Source of the DNA: JACPSX01 sp035288405 [NCBI: bacterium]
GTDB lineage: Bacteria > JACPSX01
DNA: 8,553 nt
Direction of reading: 5' to 3'
NCBI GenBank assembly: GCA_035288405.1
Contig: DATEAK010000272.1
Span: 1 to 8,553, forward strand
Part shown: piece after piece, positions 1 through 5,374 of the stretch
How positions within the stretch are numbered: the first letter of the stretch is position 1
How the letters are laid out: each line of letters opens with the position of its first letter
Notes under the pieces: model-generated
What the model saw: the letters and a program-made list of their open reading frames with translations, nothing else
Database searches by the model: none
Told to the model about the DNA's origin: nothing
Program-made: the position numbers and the translations under genes

Positions 1-155
1 GTGGAAGCCCGCTGCCCGAGGAGAAGCTGGAGGGCTTCGATGAGGATGGACTTTCCGGCCCCGGTTTCTCCGGTGAAAATGTTCAGGTCCGGGCCGAACT
101 CCAGGCTCAAGTCCTCGATTGTTGCGAAGTTTGAAATATGCAGTTCACGAAGCAT
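1..155 (-). CDS. recN: DNA repair ATPase RecN, N-terminal fragment
   Basis: First 51 codons of RecN, an SMC-like ATPase that acts at DNA double-strand breaks in recombinational repair; the gene runs off the left edge. The N-terminus begins MLRELHISNF and continues into a classic RecN P-loop, GETGAGKS, at residues 29-36, followed by ILIEALQLLLGQRAS, the usual sequence after Walker A in this family. The ATG at 155 gives the expected RecN N-terminus a few residues ahead of the 'ISNFA' strand. The Shine-Dalgarno is modest (GGCAGGTG just upstream). The gene lies downstream of nadK on the same strand, a neighbour pair common in bacteria, so the two are probably co-transcribed across a 158-base spacer that carries hairpins. 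The family call is secure despite the short fragment. Confidence 0.95.
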   Translation of the reverse strand, partial: MLRELHISNFATIEDLSLEFGPDLNIFTGETGAGKSILIEALQLLLGQRAS

Positions 156-187
156 TTCACACCTGCCGGTCCAATTAACTTCGCCTA

Positions 188-292
188 ACTTTGTATCACC
201 CACAAAGTGGGTACCCGCCCTCGCCCTCCCTGCGGCGTACTCCCTCAGTACGCCTCGGTCGGCTCGGGGCTCGCGCCTCGTTATGCTCGTTA
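188..292. repeat. Hairpin- and tandem-repeat-rich spacer between nadK and recN
   Basis: This non-coding spacer is packed with short symmetric elements. ACTTTGT (188-194) pairs with ACAAAGT (202-208). ACCCAC (198-203) pairs with GTGGGT (207-212); it shares bases with the first pair, so the two hairpins are mutually exclusive. GGCGTACT (234-241) and AGTACGCC (247-254) form a perfect 8-bp stem with a 5-base loop. Tandem repeats are CGCCCT at 216 and 222, GGCTCG at 261 and 268, and CTCGTTA at 277 and 286. In the direction of transcription this is the recN leader. There is no T-tract, so a simple intrinsic terminator is unlikely. It looks like a dispersed REP/MITE-type intergenic element, but copy number cannot be judged from one copy. 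Confidence 0.55.
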
Positions 293-313
293 CTTGGCCC
301 GGCATTAGGAAGA

Positions 314-1183
314 CTATGGCGGGCCTTCCCCCAACTTCAATTTCATGCGCAAAATCTCGAAGTAGTTCTTGCGATAGGGCTGCACGACACGGATACGGGT
401 TCCGGCCCTCTGCACTCGCAGAGTATCGTTGTGCTGGATGGGCAAGCCCACCTGGCCATCCAGGGTCACCATCACATTCTCGCTGGGGGTTTTCAGCGTG
501 ATCTCCAGAACAGAATCTCCGGGGACGACGAGAGGCCGGTTCGTCACCGTATGGGGGCAGATGGGGCTCAGGATCAGGGCATCCATGGTAGGATACACGA
601 TGGGCCCTCCCGCCGACAAGGAATAGGCTGTTGATCCCGTAGGCGTGGCCACGATGAGGCCATCGGCCCGGAATGTGGTCACATATTGCCGGTTAATGTG
701 AGTCTCGAGGTGGATGATGCGGGCCAGGGCTCCCTTGTTGATGACCACGTCGTTGAGGGCGAGCTGCCGAGGTGACTCCACACCGGCGCTGACAATCGCA
801 GCGCTCAGCATCAGGCGCTCCTCGACGCGGTAATCACCGGCCAAAACTTTTTCCAGCGTAGGATAGAGATCCTCCAGCGTGATCTCGGTGAGAAAGCCGA
901 GGCTTCCCAAGTTCACCCCGAGGATGGGAGTTCCCCGGTCGCCGATCATGCGGGCCACACTGAGAAAGGTGCCATCCCCTCCCAAGACGAGCATCAACTG
1001 AGCTTCCTGGGCCACTTCGGCCCGGCTCAGAGTGGAGGTTTCCTGAACGGTAGCGGCCGTGTCCTTGTCCAGCAGGATGGTGCGGGTGCGCTGGCGCAGC
1101 CAGGGGAGCAGGGTCTCCAGAACAGTTCGGGTGTTTTCCCGGGAGGGCTTGGCAATGACCCCGATCACTTCCATTTCTCTCAT
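314..1183 (-). CDS. nadK: NAD kinase
   Basis: A cytoplasmic kinase that phosphorylates NAD+ to NADP+ using ATP or inorganic polyphosphate, setting the cell's NADP pool. At 289 residues it is normal family length. The diagnostic motifs are present in order: GGDGT (68-72), NLGSLGFL (91-98), the N-D pair in ALND (142-145, in the place of the usual Asn-Glu), the long glycine-rich motif DGLIVATPTGSTAYS to AGGP (174-194), and LDGQ (241-244). The ATG at 1183 is preferred because GGAG lies 6 bases upstream; an internal ATG at codon 4 is too far from it. A candidate extended -10 promoter sits about 33 bases ahead of the start. recN follows on the same strand. No key motif is missing. Confidence 0.96.
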   Translation of the reverse strand: MREMEVIGVIAKPSRENTRTVLETLLPWLRQRTRTILLDKDTAATVQETSTLSRAEVAQEAQLMLVLGGDGTFLSVARMIGDRGTPILGVNLGSLGFLTEITLEDLYPTLEKVLAGDYRVEERLMLSAAIVSAGVESPRQLALNDVVINKGALARIIHLETHINRQYVTTFRADGLIVATPTGSTAYSLSAGGPIVYPTMDALILSPICPHTVTNRPLVVPGDSVLEITLKTPSENVMVTLDGQVGLPIQHNDTLRVQRAGTRIRVVQPYRKNYFEILRMKLKLGEGPP

Positions 1184-1222
1184 TCGCTCTCCAAACTGGG
1201 AAGATTTTGACGGATCTGCGAA

Positions 1223-1251
1223 ATCTTAACACATGGGGGGCTCGCCATCAA
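1223..1251 (-). promoter_or_regulatory. Candidate sigma70 promoter for nadK
   Basis: On the minus strand TTGATG (1251-1246) and TAAGAT (1228-1223) are separated by exactly 17 bases. A TGT triplet immediately precedes the -10 hexamer, giving an extended -10 (TGn) signature. Predicted transcription would start near 1216, leaving a leader of roughly 33 bases before the nadK ATG. This suggests nadK-recN can be transcribed independently of comEA. The call rests on pattern matching only. Confidence 0.55.
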
Positions 1252-1366
1252 GGAGGCCGCATGACTAGCATCTTTTCTTGGATTCTCGTTGCGAATGGGT
1301 CACCGTTCGATGTCCTCGCTCATGGCCGCTGCATGGGCATCTATGCAGATGAAGTTGAGGCTGAAC

Positions 1367-1924
1367 TCAGGGATTCGCCGCAGAGCGCGGAGTCCGGGGT
1401 AGAGGGATCGGGCCGGCGATCACCCAATCCCTCAGCTCCTCATACTGGGATGGGGAAAGCACTCCAACGAGACGGAGGTCTTCAACGCGGTGAAACCCTC
1501 CGTTCCTTTTTCGCCAGGTAACAATCGCTCGAGCCTTTTTTGGAGAAACATGGGGTAAGGTGGAAAGGGTTTTGGCCGAGGCTTGGTTCAGGTCGACCAA
1601 GCGCTTGAGTGTGGTGTCCCCGGAAAGAGTGAGATAGGTGGAGATGCGGCGAAGCAGAGAGGGACTCACTCCTTTTACCTGTCTTAGCTCGAAAACAGAC
1701 TTGAATCCCCCGACCCGTTGGCGATAGGACACGATCCGGCGGGCGGTCACCTCTCCAACCCCCGGAAGCTGCAGAAAGTCCATGACCGATGCCTGATTGA
1801 TATTGAGCTGACCCTGCAAGATTTGACCTTTCCCTTCGCTTGACCAGAGATTCGCGGGAGAGAGAGCCCAGAGAATGGTAAGGCCGAAACCGAGAATGAT
1901 CCTGCGGAGAGAGGAACACCTCAT
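1367..1924 (-). CDS. ComEA-like exported protein with two helix-hairpin-helix domains
   Basis: A 185-residue protein with a basic N-terminus (MRCSSLRR) and a hydrophobic stretch at about 9-24, so it is either secreted or anchored in the inner membrane. Two ComEA-type helix-hairpin-helix units follow. The first (about 40-100) starts LNINQAS, has the hairpin LPGVGEVTA and a second hairpin VKGVSPSLL. The second (about 110-168) starts VDLNQAS, has LPHVSPKKA and then GVLSPSQYEEL. In ComEA such domains bind double-stranded DNA at the cell surface during uptake; here a DNA-binding role is inferred. The second unit has HVS where the family has GIG, so its DNA contact may be weaker. The ATG at 1924 has GGAGGA 6 bases upstream. 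No comEC or other competence gene is in view, so a role in transformation is uncertain. A prolyl-rich C-terminal tail ends the protein. Confidence 0.85.
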   Translation of the reverse strand: MRCSSLRRIILGFGLTILWALSPANLWSSEGKGQILQGQLNINQASVMDFLQLPGVGEVTARRIVSYRQRVGGFKSVFELRQVKGVSPSLLRRISTYLTLSGDTTLKRLVDLNQASAKTLSTLPHVSPKKARAIVTWRKRNGGFHRVEDLRLVGVLSPSQYEELRDWVIAGPIPLPRTPRSAANP

Positions 1925-1983
1925 AGTGAATCCTCCGATTTGGTTCGTCCTCGGAAGTCGCTCAAGCCAGCGCGAAGAGAGGA

Positions 1984-2042
1984 TTGGCCCCAGAGCTCAC
2001 TTGGGGGTAAGCCGAAGGTTCGACTTCGAGCCCCGGGGCCAA
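1984..2042. other. Nested inverted repeat upstream of comEA-like gene
   Basis: TTGGCCCC (1984-1991) is perfectly complementary to GGGGCCAA (2035-2042). Inside it, a G run (2003-2007) can pair with CCCC (2031-2034), and CGAAG (2013-2017) with CTTCG (2024-2028) around a 6-base loop. The whole forms a nested stem in the 168-base spacer between the small gene and the comEA-like gene, 60 bases before the start codon of the latter. There is no T-tract on either side, so a leader structure or a degenerate repeat is likelier than an intrinsic terminator. It matches no riboswitch class I know. Confidence 0.4.
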
Positions 2043-2092
2043 AGAGAAGAGGCCGGTTTCTTGTCTCGGAAAATGACTTCTAGAGGGCATTC

Positions 2093-2344
2093 CTACCGGA
2101 TGCGTTCACCTAAAGCCCTCGATTCAATGGCGAGGGGAAGGGCGTTATACATTCTCCCGATGGCCTCCTCCGCTGTCGTTCCGTCGCTAATAATCCTGTC
2201 CCCAGTTTGCAATGTGGTCTCAGCCACGTGAAGGACGTCCCCTTTTCGGCCAAGCCGCTGGTACACCTTGAGGATGAAGAAGGAGCCATGAATTATATAT
2301 TCTTTCGGTCGATGCTTTTGCTTCTGATGTGTTATGAGTTCCAT
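2093..2344 (-). CDS. Small hypothetical protein (83 aa)
   Basis: I do not recognise this protein. The chosen ATG at 2344 follows a strong purine-rich ribosome site, GGAGGAGGG, 8 bases upstream; an ATG at 2368 lies upstream of that site and is less likely. The product begins MELITHQKQKHRPKEYIIHG, with a basic first 20 residues. It then alternates hydrophobic and charged residues as in a small globular alpha/beta fold: a strand-like FFILKVYQRL, then DVLHVAETTL, then GDRIISDGTTAEEAIGRMYNAL, which looks like a loop plus amphipathic helix. There are no cysteines, no membrane segment and no signal peptide, so it should be cytoplasmic. It lies between the histidine kinase and the comEA-like gene on the same strand. 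The strong ribosome site and stable soluble character support a real gene. Confidence 0.65.
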   Translation of the reverse strand: MELITHQKQKHRPKEYIIHGSFFILKVYQRLGRKGDVLHVAETTLQTGDRIISDGTTAEEAIGRMYNALPLAIESRALGERIR

Positions 2345-2464
2345 ATTTCTTTCCCTCCTCCGAATCATTTAGGGAGCAAGAAATGTACCTGTGATTGTCT
2401 ATGAGGACAAAGACGGACAGTTTGCGCCGGATTGGAGAAGCGGTTAGGGGAGTTGTAGTATCTG

Positions 2465-2496
2465 TGGTTACAGAAGTGAGGGACCGGAAGTAACCA
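2465..2496. other. Inverted repeat in kinase-small gene spacer
   Basis: TGGTTAC (2465-2471) and GTAACCA (2490-2496) form a perfect 7-bp stem with an 18-base loop in the 232-base spacer 2345-2576. Read on the minus strand it falls in the untranslated leader of the 83-residue protein, if transcription starts near the TGCACA dyads. No T-tract follows. Apart from this stem, the dyads at 2545-2571 and the ribosome site of the small gene, I see nothing else in the spacer. Confidence 0.3.
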
Positions 2497-2544
2497 GTGA
2501 AAGGAAGCGTAGTGAAGACCTGGTTCGAGTCATAATGTGAAAAC

Positions 2545-2571
2545 TGTGCAAATTGCACAAATTTTTGTGCA
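2545..2571. promoter_or_regulatory. Overlapping TGTGCA/TGCACA dyads, possible operator
   Basis: Two near-perfect palindromes overlap. TGTGCAA (2545-2551) and TTGCACA (2553-2559) are separated by one base, and TGCACAAA (2554-2561) and TTTGTGCA (2564-2571) are separated by two. The middle half-site is shared, giving three half-sites in 27 bases. They begin 6 bases after the stop codon of the kinase. On the minus strand TTGTGC, a 17-base spacer and CATTAT make a weak promoter match overlapping them, directed at the 83-residue gene. A repressor operator over a weak promoter is one reading, and a 3' hairpin of the kinase transcript is the other. The AT-rich stem and lack of a clean T-tract make a terminator unconvincing. 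Confidence 0.4.
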
Positions 2572-2576
2572 GTTCG

Positions 2577-4493
2577 TCAAGATGGTTGGGAAATGTCGGG
2601 AATTTCCTGGATGCCGCTGGAGCTGATTCTCAGAGGAAGGGCTACCGAAAACCGGGTACCGGCGCCGGCTCGAGATTCGACTCGTATCTGGCCTCCGTGA
2701 GCTTCTACGATCTTGTGGGTGATGGCCAGCCCCAAGCCGGTCCCCTTGGTTTTGGTGGTCAAGAAGGGGGTGAACAGCTGTGCCAATTTGTTCTCGGGAA
2801 TACCGCACCCGGTGTCCCGGACATGGAGAATGAAACAAGGATCCTCTTCGTCCCCGTTTTTGAAAGCTTCGATTCCTGTGCGAATCTCGAGGACTCCCCC
2901 CTGAGGCATGGCCTGGATTGCGTTGAGGACAAGATTCGTTAAAGCACGCTGAAGATACTCCGGGTCGATGAGAGGCTGGACAGAAATAGGTTCTGGGTGG
3001 AAGCGAAATTCTATCCCCTGCCCCTTCATCAACTCCTCGTGAGTCTTCAGAACACGCTCGATCAGACCGTGCACATCGGCGAGCCGTAAATGCATCTGAG
3101 TGGGACGTGTCAGATCCATGAGATCCTCAACTAAAAGATGAATGCGTTCAAGTTCGTGAGGGACAATTTCCATGAATTTTTTTTGGTATCCGGGGTCGCC
3201 GGATTTCCTGGAAAAAAGCTGGGCGAAGGTCCTAAGAGAGGTGAGGGGATTTCTAATTTCGTGCGCAATCCCAGCCGCCATGGTACCCAGAGCTGCCAGG
3301 CGGTCCGCTCGCCGCAGTTGTTCTTCAAGTTCTTTCTCGTGAGTGAGGTCTCGGATGACCACGAGGGCTCCGATCCGTTTTCCTGATTCCTCTTGCAGAC
3401 CTACGGTGGTCATCTCCAAGAACAGAGTTTTGCCTTCCGGGCGTAAGTATCGGAAGTGGACGAGACGAGGTTTTCCACGCTCTTTCCTCAGGACATCCAA
3501 GACGGTTTCCGGCAATTCGAGATTTCCGGGAAAGAGGGTTTCACAAGGCCGCCCCACCATATCCTGAGCTGGTAGGCCCGTGATCGTTACAGCGGCCTGA
3601 TTCGCTGTGGCAATCCGCCCCCCCAGATCCAACGTAAGAACGCCACTGGTCATGCTCTTAAGAACATTGTCGTTGTATTCCTTGAGAAAAGAAATTTCCC
3701 TGTATCGTGTCTCCAGCTCTCGGTGCGCTGACTCCAGTGAGAGACAGCTGGTCCGCAGGTTCCTCGTCATTGCGTTAAACGTTTTTGCCAGGGTCCCAAT
3801 CTCATCCCCGCTGAAGAGATGGATCTCCTGCTCCAGGTTTCCTTGCCCTACCTTGACTGCCCCCTGCACGAGCCGGGCGATCGGAGCGGTAATTCGGCGA
3901 GCTACAAAGAGGGCGCCTGCCCCTCCCAGGGAGATGGCCACCAAGCCCAAAAAAGCAATGCCCTGGCGGCTTCGGGCAATTGCCCTACGCATGGGTTCGA
4001 GGGAAATTCCCATGCGGATGGTCCCCCGTCTCTCGGGAGATTCTTTCATGTAGACGGGCACGGCAACATCGTAGAAGGGATCCCTTGTCTCCGGGGAGGT
4101 CACGGTCTGGAGCAGGGTTTCTTTGGTGGCCTGAGCCCTGCGGCTCACAGGGTCAGCGAGCCGAGTTCCCTGTAAGTCATTTCGGGAGCTGTGGGCGGCT
4201 ACTTTCCCTTCCCTGTCCAGGATAATGACATAGAGGATGTCTTCTTCCCGAGCCAAATGGGAGGCGTGTTGTTCCATGCTTACGTAGTTGTCCGTGAGCA
4301 GATCGTTGGTGCTCACGGCGGCCACATAGCCGGCCATGGCCACAGCTCGCTTGCGCATCTGTTCGATGATGGCGAGGCGCTCTCCCCGTTCATCTAAGAC
4401 GGCAACGCCGCTAATCAGCAGAATCACCAGGAAGCAGACCGCCGACACGAACTTGGTATGGATCGAGAGATTTTGAAACTGAAATTGCAGCAC
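2577..4493 (-). CDS. Membrane sensor histidine kinase (AtoS/NtrB-like, HAMP-PAS-HisKA-HATPase)
   Basis: A 638-residue inner-membrane kinase that should sense an extracytoplasmic signal, autophosphorylate a histidine and pass the phosphate to a response regulator. Layout: TM1 about 14-33; a periplasmic sensor region about 34-177 (Cache-like in length and in its ILYVIILDREGKV strand); TM2 about 178-198; HAMP about 199-250; PAS about 270-385 (NVLKSMTSGVLTLD, typical of NtrB/AtoS types); HisKA with phospho-acceptor H411 in AGIAHEIRNPL; then HATPase with N-box NLVLNA (N524), G1 box DTGCGI (560-565) and G2 box GTGLGL (584-589). All catalytic motifs are intact. I chose the GTG at 4493 because AGGA lies 5 bases upstream; an in-frame GTG at 4538 lacks a good site and would overlap the micro-ORF ahead. 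Kinases of this style often control sigma54-dependent regulators, but none is adjacent here. The ligand is unknown. Confidence 0.93.
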   Translation of the reverse strand: MLQFQFQNLSIHTKFVSAVCFLVILLISGVAVLDERGERLAIIEQMRKRAVAMAGYVAAVSTNDLLTDNYVSMEQHASHLAREEDILYVIILDREGKVAAHSSRNDLQGTRLADPVSRRAQATKETLLQTVTSPETRDPFYDVAVPVYMKESPERRGTIRMGISLEPMRRAIARSRQGIAFLGLVAISLGGAGALFVARRITAPIARLVQGAVKVGQGNLEQEIHLFSGDEIGTLAKTFNAMTRNLRTSCLSLESAHRELETRYREISFLKEYNDNVLKSMTSGVLTLDLGGRIATANQAAVTITGLPAQDMVGRPCETLFPGNLELPETVLDVLRKERGKPRLVHFRYLRPEGKTLFLEMTTVGLQEESGKRIGALVVIRDLTHEKELEEQLRRADRLAALGTMAAGIAHEIRNPLTSLRTFAQLFSRKSGDPGYQKKFMEIVPHELERIHLLVEDLMDLTRPTQMHLRLADVHGLIERVLKTHEELMKGQGIEFRFHPEPISVQPLIDPEYLQRALTNLVLNAIQAMPQGGVLEIRTGIEAFKNGDEEDPCFILHVRDTGCGIPENKLAQLFTPFLTTKTKGTGLGLAITHKIVEAHGGQIRVESRAGAGTRFSVALPLRISSSGIQEIPDISQPS

Positions 4494-4497
4494 ACAC

Positions 4498-4506
4498 TTC
4501 CTCTCT
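4498..4506 (-). promoter_or_regulatory. Ribosome binding site deciding the kinase start
   Basis: AGAGAGGAA on the minus strand, whose AGGA core ends 5 bases before the GTG at 4493. This site favours the 638-residue form over the 653-residue form that would start at GTG 4538. Confidence 0.6.
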
Positions 4507-4512
4507 GACTGC

Positions 4513-4605
4513 TCAGAGCCTGTGACGTGTGTCCACACTGCAGCCGGAAATCAGCAGGGAGACAATAAGGCCCAGGAAGAAAGAAGGCTTTCTCCGCCCG
4601 CGCAT
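4513..4605 (-). CDS. Putative micro-lipoprotein (30 aa) upstream of the kinase
   Basis: A 30-codon ORF reads MRGRRKPSFFLGLIVSLLIS then GCSVDTRHRL. It has the full grammar of a lipoprotein signal peptide: a basic n-region (RGRRK), a hydrophobic core (FFLGLIVSLL) and a canonical lipobox LISGC with the cysteine at residue 22. After cleavage the mature peptide would be only 9 residues. It ends 19 bases before the kinase GTG and lies downstream of a candidate promoter, so it would be the first cistron of the kinase transcript. Against it, no clear Shine-Dalgarno precedes the ATG (the upstream bases are AT-rich), and the ORF is short enough to occur by chance. It could be a genuine tiny lipoprotein, a leader peptide coupling translation into the kinase, or a remnant of a longer lipoprotein gene. 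Confidence 0.4.
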   Translation of the reverse strand: MRGRRKPSFFLGLIVSLLISGCSVDTRHRL

Positions 4606-4642
4606 CACTATTTTCTAATTGGGGTTTTCTGTGCTTATCAGG

Positions 4643-4671
4643 ATCATCCCACAACAGCGTCCAGGGGTCAA
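4643..4671 (-). promoter_or_regulatory. Candidate sigma70 promoter for the kinase transcript
   Basis: On the minus strand TTGACC (4671-4666) and GATGAT (4648-4643) are separated by 17 bases, with TGG directly before the -10 hexamer (extended -10 pattern). Transcription would start near 4636, about 30 bases ahead of the micro-ORF and about 145 bases ahead of the kinase. The -10 matches consensus at 4 of 6 positions. Confidence 0.45.
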
Positions 4672-4699
4672 GCGCCGGATTCTAATGAACTTGGGAAAA

Positions 4700-4736
4700 G
4701 GGGAAGGACTCCAGCCTGGTATTGCCGGAGTTCCCC
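4700..4736. other. Bulged hairpin in the divergent spacer
   Basis: GGGGA (4700-4704) pairs with TCCCC (4732-4736), and ACTCC (4708-4712) with GGAGT (4727-4731), giving a 10-bp stem with a 3-base bulge and a 14-base loop. It lies between the divergent promoters of the kinase and the plus-strand operon. It could be an operator-like dyad for a regulator of either side. Otherwise the 406-base spacer 4494-4899 holds the micro-ORF, the two promoters and a small GAAAATTTTC palindrome at 4772-4781. Confidence 0.3.
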
Positions 4737-4822
4737 GCTGGTTACTTCTCGCTGTGAGTAAAAGTTCACGGGAAAATTTTCGGGAGGAGATCGGTTCCCT
4801 GGCCTACTAAGCCCCGATATTC

Positions 4823-4851
4823 TTGACAATCTAGGGAGTTATGGGTAAATA
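4823..4851 (+). promoter_or_regulatory. Candidate sigma70 promoter of the plus-strand operon
   Basis: A perfect -35 hexamer TTGACA (4823-4828), a 17-base spacer and TAAATA (4846-4851) within an AT-rich run. The predicted start near 4858 gives a leader of about 40 bases before the ATG at 4900. The -35 is strong and the -10 only fair. It would drive the PPOX, binding-protein, cupin and UbiD genes together. Confidence 0.6.
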
Positions 4852-4899
4852 TATAAGGAATTCGGAAGTCAAATGCTTCGATAGGGGGAGGAGTTTCTT

Positions 4900-5298
4900 A
4901 TGGCAACGCAACTTCCTGAACCGTTTGTTCCTTTGTTCAAGACTAAGGCTTTTGCCCATTTAGGGACCATCATGCCGGACGGGTCCCCGCAGGTCACTCC
5001 GATCTGGTGTGATTATGATGGGAACCTGGTCTGGATCAACTCGGCCAAGGGCCGCGTAAAAGACCGCAACATGCGGCGTAACCCCCGGGTAGCGCTGGAG
5101 ATCCACGACCCCGCGAATCCCTACCGGTATCTGGCCATTCAAGGTCGCGTCATCGAGATTACCGAGAATGGGGCCGATGATCACATTGACCGCCTCGCCA
5201 AGAAATATTTGGGGATGGACAAGTATCCCAATCGCAGTCCAGGCGAGGTCCGCGTCATTTATAAGATCCAGCCGGAGAAGTTCTCCACGATGGGTTAA
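4900..5298 (+). CDS. PPOX-class flavin/F420-dependent oxidoreductase-like protein
   Basis: A 132-residue split-barrel protein of the pyridoxamine 5'-phosphate oxidase superfamily, close to the Rv1155-type 'probable F420-dependent' group. Visible features are AHLGTIMPDGSPQVTPIW (19-36), the first strands and turn of the barrel; WINSAKGRVKDRNMRRNPRVAL (45-66), with the basic residues that usually contact the cofactor phosphate; and LAIQGRVIEIT (78-88). Length is normal for the family. Members bind FMN or F420 and reduce or oxidise small substrates, and some have no known reaction. The start is firm: GGAGGAG lies 6 bases before the ATG. As first gene of the operon it may supply a redox step to the pathway encoded downstream, or may only share the promoter. 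The cofactor cannot be chosen from sequence alone. Confidence 0.85.
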   Translation: MATQLPEPFVPLFKTKAFAHLGTIMPDGSPQVTPIWCDYDGNLVWINSAKGRVKDRNMRRNPRVALEIHDPANPYRYLAIQGRVIEITENGADDHIDRLAKKYLGMDKYPNRSPGEVRVIYKIQPEKFSTMG

Positions 5299-5362
5299 AG
5301 CAGCTCGGGGCACGAGGGTTTTCTCCAGTCTCGGCTGAGAATTCCAGATGGTCAAACAGGAA

Positions 5363-5368
5363 GGGAGG
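5363..5368 (+). promoter_or_regulatory. Ribosome binding site deciding the binding-protein start
   Basis: GGGAGG, 6 bases before the GTG at 5375. An in-frame ATG at 5348 lies upstream of this site and has no comparable one, so the GTG is preferred. It also gives a signal peptide of ordinary length. Confidence 0.65.
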
Positions 5369-5374
5369 TTCATT

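Noticed and set aside
1261-1521. Plus-strand ORF starting ATG 1261 with an excellent AAGGAGG site 4 bases upstream (87 aa)
   Set aside because: Most of it runs antisense through the 3' end of the comEA-like gene, its composition looks like a shadow frame, and the AAGGAGG overlaps the -35 side of the nadK promoter by chance.
2011-2034. GGTTCGACTTC stretch resembling a tRNA T-arm
   Set aside because: No acceptor stem, anticodon arm or D-arm can be built around it; it is the loop of the nested inverted repeat.
2220-2558. Minus-strand ORF (112 codons) overlapping the small gene and its spacer
   Set aside because: It lacks a ribosome site, starts inside the TGCACA dyads, and overlaps in another frame a better-supported gene with GGAGGAGGG before it.
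4742-4781. TTACT/AGTAA inverted repeat and GAAAATTTTC palindrome in the divergent spacer
   Set aside because: Short, low-complexity symmetry expected by chance in 400 bases; nothing links them to a known regulator.
5321-5341. Short hairpin (TTCT-C-CAG / CTGAGAA) between the PPOX and binding-protein genes
   Set aside because: The stem is short and bulged with no T-tract; it is too weak to call a terminator, and the genes look co-transcribed.
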